DNA of 46,086 nt from the IMG/VR virus record IMGVR_UViG_3300036444_000019, positions 1 to 46,086 of that record; one strand, 5' to 3'. This stretch comes from a virus. A program made the position numbers and the translations under genes. Of this stretch, positions 41,162 through 46,086 are shown piece after piece. Below the pieces are notes generated by a model. The model was not told the origin of the DNA, searched no databases, and saw only the letters and a program-made list of their open reading frames with translations. The first letter of the stretch is position 1. Each line of letters opens with the position of its first letter.

Positions 41162-41629
41162 TCAGAGGGTCGCGTATTCGCGCTTGGCGTCGAACGACGG
41201 GCAGGCCTTCGCGACCTTCGGGAAGTCGCGGTGGCCCTGGATGATGGCGGTGCGGTGCTTGGCGCGGAGCGAGCGCAGGAGCGCCACGAGGGCGTCCTTC
41301 TGCTCCGGGGTCCGAGTGTCCTTGGGGGTCTTCCCGTCCTTCGCGACACCGCCAATGTAGACGATGCCGAGGGCCCGCGAGTTGTAGCCGGCTACGTGGG
41401 AGCCGACAGCGTCCTCAGGCCGGCCGGCCTCGATCGAGCCGTCCAGGCGGATGACGTAGTGGTAGCCGATGCCTGCCCAGCCCTGTTGGAGGTGCATCCG
41501 GTCCATATCAGTCGCGTCGAACCACTTGCCCTCGGGCGTGGCCGAGCAGTGTACGGCGATGTAGTCGGTGGAGGTACGCTTGGTCGTGGCGCGGCTCTTC
41601 GGCCACGCGAACTCGCGGGTCTTCGTCAT
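41162..41629 (-). CDS. N-acetylmuramoyl-L-alanine amidase, T7 gp3.5-like
   Basis: The 155-residue enzyme cleaves the peptidoglycan amide bond. Zinc ligands are H27 (AVHCSAT), H133 (GHRDFP) and C143 (KACPSFD), with catalytic Y56 (GYHYVI) and K141, as in T7 lysozyme. T7 gp3.5 also binds and inhibits T7 RNA polymerase. This protein lies in the same place after endonuclease I, so a similar double role is possible. Confidence 0.93.
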   Translation of the reverse strand: MTKTREFAWPKSRATTKRTSTDYIAVHCSATPEGKWFDATDMDRMHLQQGWAGIGYHYVIRLDGSIEAGRPEDAVGSHVAGYNSRALGIVYIGGVAKDGKTPKDTRTPEQKDALVALLRSLRAKHRTAIIQGHRDFPKVAKACPSFDAKREYATL

Positions 41630-41650
41630 GGTCTCTCTTTCAGTTGAAGG

Positions 41651-42064
41651 TCAGGCCGAGGCGGCAGCGATGGCCGCGTGGCGCTCGGGGTCGTCGGGTT
41701 CGTCGATCCAGGCCTGGGGGATGACCTTGTCGGCGAAAGGTATGCCGAGCTTGGCGCACCAGGCGCCGTAGGTGGTCTTGCTGCCCTTGCGGATCGGGGA
41801 GGCCGAGCGACTGAAGACGAACCGGATGTCGAGCGCGGGATGTTGCTTGCGCACCAGTTCGTGCTTCTTGCGATCGTCGCAGTCGAAGAGGCCCTTCGTC
41901 TCTACGATGATGCCGTTCGGGAGGATGAAGTCGGGGGTGTACTTGTGGCTGCTGGCCGGCTTCTCGTAGGCGAGCCGGACCTCTTCGTAGCGATAGGGGA
42001 CCCCGCGGGTGGCGAGGTCCTCCATCGTCTTGCTTTCGAGGCCAGAGCGGCCGTGCAGCTTCAC
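41651..42064 (-). CDS. endonuclease I, T7 gp3-like
   Basis: The 137-residue junction-resolving endonuclease begins at GTG 42064, with AAGGG 5 nt upstream. Catalytic residues follow the T7 pattern: a glutamate near 27-28 (YRYEEVRL), D45 (KYTPDF), E55 and K57 (IIVETKG). It breaks host DNA and resolves branched replication products. It lies between ssDNA-binding protein and amidase genes, as in T7. Confidence 0.88.
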   Translation of the reverse strand: MKLHGRSGLESKTMEDLATRGVPYRYEEVRLAYEKPASSHKYTPDFILPNGIIVETKGLFDCDDRKKHELVRKQHPALDIRFVFSRSASPIRKGSKTTYGAWCAKLGIPFADKVIPQAWIDEPDDPERHAAIAAASA

Positions 42065-42071
42065 TCGACCC

Positions 42072-42695
42072 TTAAATGTCGAGGACGCCACCGTCGCCTT
42101 CGTCCTGCTCGTCGGAGTCCGAGCCCAGCGACAGCTCGTCGCCCGCATCATCGTCGCCAAAGCTGTAGGCGTCCTCATCGTCGAGGGCCTTGAATGAGCT
42201 GGTGCCGCCGCGCTGGACGAGCTTGACCACCTGGACACCGGTGAGGGTGAACGAGATGCCGTCCTCGCCCTTCATCTCGTAGGGGCTCAGGAAGCCTTCG
42301 AGGTACGCGACCGTGCCGCCGCCGATCTCGACCTTGCTGGGGTCGATGGGCTTGGCCCGTGCGTCGACCAGGAGCGGCGCTCGCTTGGTCTTGGACTTGA
42401 GGAGCAGCTTGCCCGTCTCGACGCGCTTGGGCTTCCGGGTGCCCTCGGGGGCGTTCGGGTCCTTCTGCGTCTCCTTGACGAGCGGGAGCTTGGTGTCCTT
42501 GGGGTCAAGGCCGAACTGCTTGCAGGCGTCGGCGAGGATCGCCTTGGCCTTCTTCATGGCGGGGGAGTTGGGCTCCTCGACGCCATCAGCCTTGTAATAA
42601 TCTTCCCCGAACTTGTCGTCCGGCGCGTTCAGGTGCGGGTAGGAGAGCACGAGAGGGCCAAAGACGGCGTTCAGGGTGGGTCGTTTATTTGCCAT
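42072..42695 (-). CDS. single-stranded DNA-binding protein, gp2.5-like
   Basis: The 207-residue protein starts at 42695 (MANKRPTLNAVFGPLVLSYP); earlier in-frame ATGs would overlap the terminator. It has a single OB-fold-type domain and a very acidic C-terminal tail (SDSDEQDEGDGGVLDI), the feature gp2.5 uses to contact polymerase and helicase. It is the first replication gene after the 42.8-kb control region. Confidence 0.82.
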   Translation of the reverse strand: MANKRPTLNAVFGPLVLSYPHLNAPDDKFGEDYYKADGVEEPNSPAMKKAKAILADACKQFGLDPKDTKLPLVKETQKDPNAPEGTRKPKRVETGKLLLKSKTKRAPLLVDARAKPIDPSKVEIGGGTVAYLEGFLSPYEMKGEDGISFTLTGVQVVKLVQRGGTSSFKALDDEDAYSFGDDDAGDELSLGSDSDEQDEGDGGVLDI

Positions 42696-42758
42696 TGCGG
42701 CGTAGAAATTCCGTACGTGCGGGTGAGCTGTCAGTGCCGACAGTCCGCGAATGTGGAC

Positions 42759-42795
42759 AAAAAGAAACCCCGAGCTGTCGTTGGACGGCCCGGGG
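42759..42795 (-). terminator. early terminator between RNA polymerase and ssDNA-binding protein genes
   Basis: GCCCCGGGC-type and GCTCGGGG-type arms (plus-strand 768-775 and 788-795 of the 42 kb) form an 8-position stem with one mismatch, followed by TTTCTTTTT on the minus strand. It lies between the promoter-like element and the ssDNA-binding protein start, so it can limit or attenuate both host and viral polymerases. Confidence 0.75.
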
Positions 42796-42838
42796 CGGGA
42801 AGGTTGCACAGGGGAGATAGGAGGTCAGCGGGTAGCTG

Positions 42839-42861
42839 GTTGTGCATACGGTCGCACTAAT
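42839..42861 (-). promoter_or_regulatory. candidate phage RNA polymerase promoter for replication genes
   Basis: Identical over 23 bp to the element at 23821-23843 and in the same orientation (minus strand). It lies just after the RNA polymerase gene and before the replication genes, where a viral class II promoter is expected. A 16-bp operator lies 7 bp upstream. Confidence 0.62.
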
Positions 42862-42868
42862 GCCGACT

Positions 42869-42884
42869 GTCTACCATTTCAGAC
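42869..42884. promoter_or_regulatory. 16-bp palindromic operator
   Basis: GTCTACCATTTCAGAC keeps the GTCT/AGAC arms of the operator family (13 of 16 positions). It is followed on the minus strand by AGTCGGCATT, which is also found beside the operator at 45531. It ends 4 bp from the RNA polymerase stop codon. Confidence 0.65.
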
Positions 42885-42888
42885 TATA

Positions 42889-45483
42889 TCATCCGAAGGC
42901 GAACTCGGCTTCTAAGACCGCTCGAATGTCCAGGCCTCCCATCTTCGGGATGGGCTTCAGGTTTGCGATACCTTCCGCGCTGAGGACCCGCCGGGCGTAA
43001 GCGTCAATCTCCTGGAACGGGCAGTATCCTTCGTACTGTTCCACAAAGGCTTCTCGGATGATGCGGGAGAACCGCTCGGTCTTTCCGGCATGGGTTCCGA
43101 AGGAATCGTGGATGAACTGCAGGGAGGTGATGCCTTCGTCAAAGGCCCGCACGGCCACGCGCAGGAGGTGCGCGGCGTCCATGCTGTGGATCACATTCGG
43201 ACTGATCGCGCTGCGGGCCTTCTTCTTGTCGATGCGCTTCGTAGGTGCCTCACGGATCAGGCACTCGATCCGGGTCAGCACGTTTCCTCCTTCGTCGACC
43301 TTAGCGTCTCCCGTGGGAACGGTGACCTCACGATCGTACAGCCACATGTTCACGCGCTTGGACGTGTATTCGCTGTAGCGCTGAACCACAGGCATCCCGC
43401 TGGGGGCCCGCCAGATAACCGGGAGGCTCTCGTGGGCCAGCAGGGCGGCGACGTGCTGGAACCATTCGGAGGCCTCGTGTGCCTGGGGGGCGGTCTTGAC
43501 GATCGCCGCATGGGCGTGGGCAGCCAACGTGTGGGCGCAGGTGAAGCCGCCATCGTGCGCGTAGGTGACCTCGCCGGTCTCCTTGTCCGTGCGGGCCGTC
43601 AGGAGGCTGTACGGGTGCTTTTCCAGGTCTCCCAGGGCCACCTTGTCGGCCAGCGGGCGCATCAGGTCGACCATGTGCTGATCGCGCATTCCAAACTTAC
43701 CGGACCCGTAGAAGTAGGTCATGGTGTTTCGCTTGAAGGTGCCGCGGTGAACGCCTTCGGCTAGGATCGTGATGCAGGCTTCGTCCCCGCCGGCCGCGCA
43801 GGCCTCCAAGGTGGGCTTGGCCGCACTCACGACCACGCCATAAATGTCGCCTACGGTATCTCGCGGCAGCAGGTTGACGTGGTAGGCTTCCTGCTCGGCG
43901 CGGGTAATGGCTGAGTAGTGCTGGAGGCCCGAGCAGGAGCCGTCGAGAGCGATAGCGATGTTAGACGGAAACTCAGGGCTGAACCCCCAGGCGGCCCAGG
44001 CGGCATACTCCATGCAGGCCTGCAGGAAACAGAAGGCGCTGTCCGCCTTTGCCCACCAGTCATAGGTCGCGAAGGGGTCCGCCGCGGCCTGCAGGATCAG
44101 GGCCTCGTTGTCCTTCACCCACTGAACCCGAGAGCCGAACGGTTCCTTGCTGATCTTCCCGAAGTCCCCGCAGTTGGCGAGGTGGATCATCAACCACTTG
44201 CCCCCGTGCGCCCCCAGCGGGACGACGTCCGCGAACCGAAAGAGAGCCTTAATGTGGTCCGAGCGTTGGTGGTTGAAGTGCGGGACGGCGTAGACTCGGC
44301 CGCGGCTGTCGAGGCTATGGGGCAGGTAGAAGCAGGGGCGCTGCGCAAGTTCGTGGGCGGTTCCAATGTCCGAGTTGAAGATGCCCTCGTCGACCTTGGC
44401 GCCATCCCGCAGGTCCTTGATCGACTTGCGCTTGCGCGAAAGGGCCGTGCGGGTCGCCGGGTCATACTGGGCCCACTCCAATTCCGAGGACCGCTTAGGC
44501 AACTCAGGTATCTTGGTGAGCGGGAAGCTATCAGCGGGCCGGCGCTTGGTCTCGTAGGTCCATTCGACAACCGCCAGTATCTGCTGGTCGATCTTGAAGC
44601 GGGTCCCTTGGATCGCGTTGAGGCCGTCCAGGACCTGCTGCATCGAGCCGTCCTTAATAGCCTCCCGGAGGAGCTTTTGGTGCTCGCGGTTGTACGTGCG
44701 GACCAGCGGGACCGTCTTGCTGATCCGGTAGTCCAGATACGCCCCGGTGTCGAAGCGCTCCCAGCGGCGGGGCTCAACGACCATGGGCTTGAGGACTGGC
44801 TGGAGCCACGCGACCGCATCGGTCATCTCCGAGAGGGTCTCCAGGAACTCCTCCGTAAGCTGAATGACCGGGACGGTGCCGCGCTGGTCTACGAGGGTGC
44901 CGCGCTCGAAGATTGCGGAAAGCTCGGTGAGGATCAGGTTAAGGACGACGGAACCAACGAGCGCCTGGGTCCGGCGGGACCAGTCCAGGCCGAGCCCGAG
45001 TTGCCACGCGAGGCGCTCGTGGCGCTTGAGGTTGACGCTCTCCTTTGCCTCGCCCTCGGCCATTGCCAGGAACCGCTTGGCCGCCTTGGGGTCGGCTTCC
45101 TGGATCATCTTGGCTTCGATCTCGACCTGGACGGCACGGCCGATCGAGATGGTTACGTCCGACACTGAGGCGCCCTTGGCGAGGGTGTGAAAGGTCTTGC
45201 TCAGGGCAACGTAGGCGAGCTGATCCCGGTCGACCTCCCGCAGGGGCGCCAGGGCTGCTGAGGGCCGGCCCTTCTTCGCGCTGGCCGTCTCGACCCAGGA
45301 GGCGATGGCGGCACTGAGGATCGGAATGGCCCCGCGGATGACCTTCTGGACATCGTCTCTGCGCTCGAAGCCCTCGCGAGCGCCCTTGGCGTCCTGCCGG
45401 TCACAGTAGCGTGTCGCCCCCTCCTGAAGCGACGAAATTTCCATGGCCTGCTGAAACGCTACGGGATCGGCGTGAAGGGTCAT
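42889..45483 (-). CDS. single-subunit T7-like DNA-directed RNA polymerase
   Basis: The 864-residue enzyme starts at the ATG at 45483, with AAGGAG 8 nt upstream; a longer form is possible but lacks such a site. Motif A is DGSCSGLQHYSAI (D about 514), motif B FKRNTMTYFYGSGKFGM (K about 584) and motif C IHDSFGTHAG (D about 793), corresponding to T7 D537, K631 and D812. It should transcribe the replication and late genes from viral promoters. Its own transcription must begin with host RNA polymerase, so its promoter is the natural control point for lysogeny. Confidence 0.97.
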   Translation of the reverse strand: MTLHADPVAFQQAMEISSLQEGATRYCDRQDAKGAREGFERRDDVQKVIRGAIPILSAAIASWVETASAKKGRPSAALAPLREVDRDQLAYVALSKTFHTLAKGASVSDVTISIGRAVQVEIEAKMIQEADPKAAKRFLAMAEGEAKESVNLKRHERLAWQLGLGLDWSRRTQALVGSVVLNLILTELSAIFERGTLVDQRGTVPVIQLTEEFLETLSEMTDAVAWLQPVLKPMVVEPRRWERFDTGAYLDYRISKTVPLVRTYNREHQKLLREAIKDGSMQQVLDGLNAIQGTRFKIDQQILAVVEWTYETKRRPADSFPLTKIPELPKRSSELEWAQYDPATRTALSRKRKSIKDLRDGAKVDEGIFNSDIGTAHELAQRPCFYLPHSLDSRGRVYAVPHFNHQRSDHIKALFRFADVVPLGAHGGKWLMIHLANCGDFGKISKEPFGSRVQWVKDNEALILQAAADPFATYDWWAKADSAFCFLQACMEYAAWAAWGFSPEFPSNIAIALDGSCSGLQHYSAITRAEQEAYHVNLLPRDTVGDIYGVVVSAAKPTLEACAAGGDEACITILAEGVHRGTFKRNTMTYFYGSGKFGMRDQHMVDLMRPLADKVALGDLEKHPYSLLTARTDKETGEVTYAHDGGFTCAHTLAAHAHAAIVKTAPQAHEASEWFQHVAALLAHESLPVIWRAPSGMPVVQRYSEYTSKRVNMWLYDREVTVPTGDAKVDEGGNVLTRIECLIREAPTKRIDKKKARSAISPNVIHSMDAAHLLRVAVRAFDEGITSLQFIHDSFGTHAGKTERFSRIIREAFVEQYEGYCPFQEIDAYARRVLSAEGIANLKPIPKMGGLDIRAVLEAEFAFG

Positions 45484-45530
45484 TTTGGCGGCTCCTTTAG
45501 AGTGAGTTAAGCGCAGTCTCAATGCCGACT

Positions 45531-45575
45531 GTCTGCGATGGCGGAATGTATGGACGCAGCGGGGGCCGCGGTCAA
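45531..45575 (-). promoter_or_regulatory. host-type promoter of the RNA polymerase gene with overlapping operator
   Basis: On the minus strand, TTGACC (45575-45570) is followed after 18 bp by ATACAT or after 19 bp by TACATT, a sigma-70-type promoter. An operator relative, GTCTGCGATGGCGGAA (45531-45546, plus strand), overlaps the -10 region. A repressor bound there should block synthesis of the viral polymerase. ATTAGTGCGGACC, similar to the viral promoter element, lies 8 bp further upstream. Confidence 0.65.
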
Positions 45576-45618
45576 CAGGGGGTCCGCACTAATGGGGAAT
45601 AATCCCGAGAACGGGGGC

Positions 45619-45654
45619 AAAACAAAGGTCCCCCAGTGGGCGCACCGGAGGACC
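45619..45654 (-). terminator. terminator shielding the RNA polymerase gene from host transcription
   Basis: GGTCCTCC and GGGGGACC form an 8-bp stem with a 12-nt loop, followed by TTTGTTTT on the minus strand. It lies between the host tRNA-Leu promoter side and the viral RNA polymerase promoter, so it can stop transcription that enters the prophage through attR. Confidence 0.72.
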
Positions 45655-45687
45655 GAAAAGTTTACCTAGGGGGACCAGGGTCAAAAA

Positions 45688-45703
45688 TGGCGGATGTCTG
45701 CGG
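45688..45703 (+). repeat. right copy of the 16-bp arm-type repeat
   Basis: TGGCGGATGTCTGCGG differs by one base from the copy at 78-93 and is likewise preceded by GGGGGACC. It overlaps the operator at 45696. With the left copy it flanks the attachment core in the circular phage. Confidence 0.45.
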
Positions 45704-45746
45704 TTGTAGACTGTATCACATCGGCAACCAGTCTGCATTTGTAGAC
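45696..45746. promoter_or_regulatory. two consensus operators beside attR
   Basis: GTCTGCGGTTGTAGAC (45696-45711) and GTCTGCATTTGTAGAC (45731-45746) are the best members of the operator family. They are 35 bp apart centre to centre, the second only 4 bp from the tRNA-derived core. They may bind the repressor, or may be integrase or excisionase sites. Confidence 0.6.
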
Positions 45747-45750
45747 TAGC

Positions 45751-45789
45751 ACCTAAATCTGGCGCGTCTACCAGTTCCGCCACGCCCGC
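45751..45789 (-). tRNA. 5' part of tRNA-Leu(UAG), right attachment site (attR)
   Basis: On the minus strand, 39 nt match the acceptor 5' strand (GCGGGCG), the D arm (GCGGAACTGGTAGACGC) and the anticodon stem-loop (CCAGATTTAGGT) of tRNA-Leu with anticodon UAG. After the loop the expected TCTGG is replaced by GCTAG and phage sequence, so the 3' half is missing here. The junction is the prophage end. The other half should lie beyond position 1. Confidence 0.88.
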
Positions 45790-45897
45790 AGGGGCACCGC
45801 CGGTCGGCGGGCTCTATAGCAGTCGTGGGTCCGGGAGCAAGCCGCGAAGCAACTTGCGCGCAACGCCGCGCGTTGGGAGCGGCAAAAGGAGTGCCCG

Positions 45898-46086
45898 ATG
45901 CCCGTCGAACCGCCCGTCCCCACCGCGCCGCCCGAGCGGCCGGTCCCCTCCCCCGCCCAGCCTTCGCAGCCGGGCCAGCCGGTTGCGCCGCCGCCCGAGC
46001 TCACCCCGCCGGGGCCGGACATTGACATCCCCGCTCCGCAGCCTGGCGGCGATCCCGGCACCGCGCCGGGGCAGCCGCTCGCATGA
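45898..46086 (+). CDS. host proline-rich small protein
   Basis: The 62-residue protein begins MPVEPPVPTAPPERPVP and is almost wholly P, A, G, D, Q and E. AAAGGAG lies 7 nt before the ATG. It is outside the prophage, divergent from the tRNA, and ends at the last base of the window. No signal peptide or domain is visible. Function is unknown. Confidence 0.72.
   Translation: MPVEPPVPTAPPERPVPSPAQPSQPGQPVAPPPELTPPGPDIDIPAPQPGGDPGTAPGQPLA

Noticed and set aside
45589-45783. Minus-strand frame beginning MAELVDAPDLG
   Set aside because: This opening is the well-known false translation of a tRNA-Leu gene; here it marks the tRNA part, not a protein.

Overview
The window is an almost complete temperate podovirus prophage with a T7-like core, about 45.75 kb, followed by roughly 330 bp of bacterial DNA at the right end. 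The host flank holds the 5' part of a tRNA-Leu gene and a small proline-rich gene. High G+C and the style of the proteins suggest an alphaproteobacterium, possibly a sphingomonad; the sequence alone does not settle the genus. The window opens exactly on the integrase stop codon, so the left attachment site lies just outside it.

Layout, right to left, because most genes are on the minus strand. The prophage begins inside the anticodon loop of tRNA-Leu(UAG) near 45751. Next come a control region and a single-subunit T7-type RNA polymerase (42889-45483). A replication and host-conversion block follows (27.9-42.7 kb): ssDNA-binding protein, endonuclease I, amidase, primase-helicase, family A DNA polymerase, 5' exonuclease, and many small genes. 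Among these are a holin-like protein, an Rz/Rz1-like spanin pair, a 2OG-Fe(II) oxygenase candidate and a dATP/dGTP diphosphohydrolase-like domain. A plus-strand island (24.8-27.9 kb) carries small early or lysogeny-type genes, including an RMF/CrpP-like protein and an XRE regulator. A mostly non-coding control and repeat region (23.6-24.4 kb) precedes the late genes (1.7-23.6 kb). These run tail collar, tail nozzle, internal virion proteins, spike-like hydrolase candidate, TerS, TerL, portal, scaffold, capsid, adaptor and collagen-like tail fibre. Last come a MarR-like regulator and a tyrosine integrase.

The late-gene order is not that of T7, since the terminase genes sit upstream of the portal. 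The capsid resembles the DUF5309/SU10 type. The phage therefore looks like a mosaic of a T7-like replication and transcription core with a different morphogenesis module.

The most interesting feature is a control network that can be read from the sequence. A 16-bp palindrome, GTCTGCANTTGNAGAC, and its variants recur at the RNA polymerase promoter, upstream of the DNA-replication genes, at the head of the late operon, at the plus-strand island promoter and beside the attachment site. Half-sites lie upstream of the MarR-integrase operon. At two of these places it lies beside an identical 23-bp element that is the best candidate for the phage RNA polymerase promoter. The inferred circuit is that one repressor, most simply the MarR-like protein encoded with the integrase, silences both the host promoter of the viral RNA polymerase gene and the viral promoters themselves.
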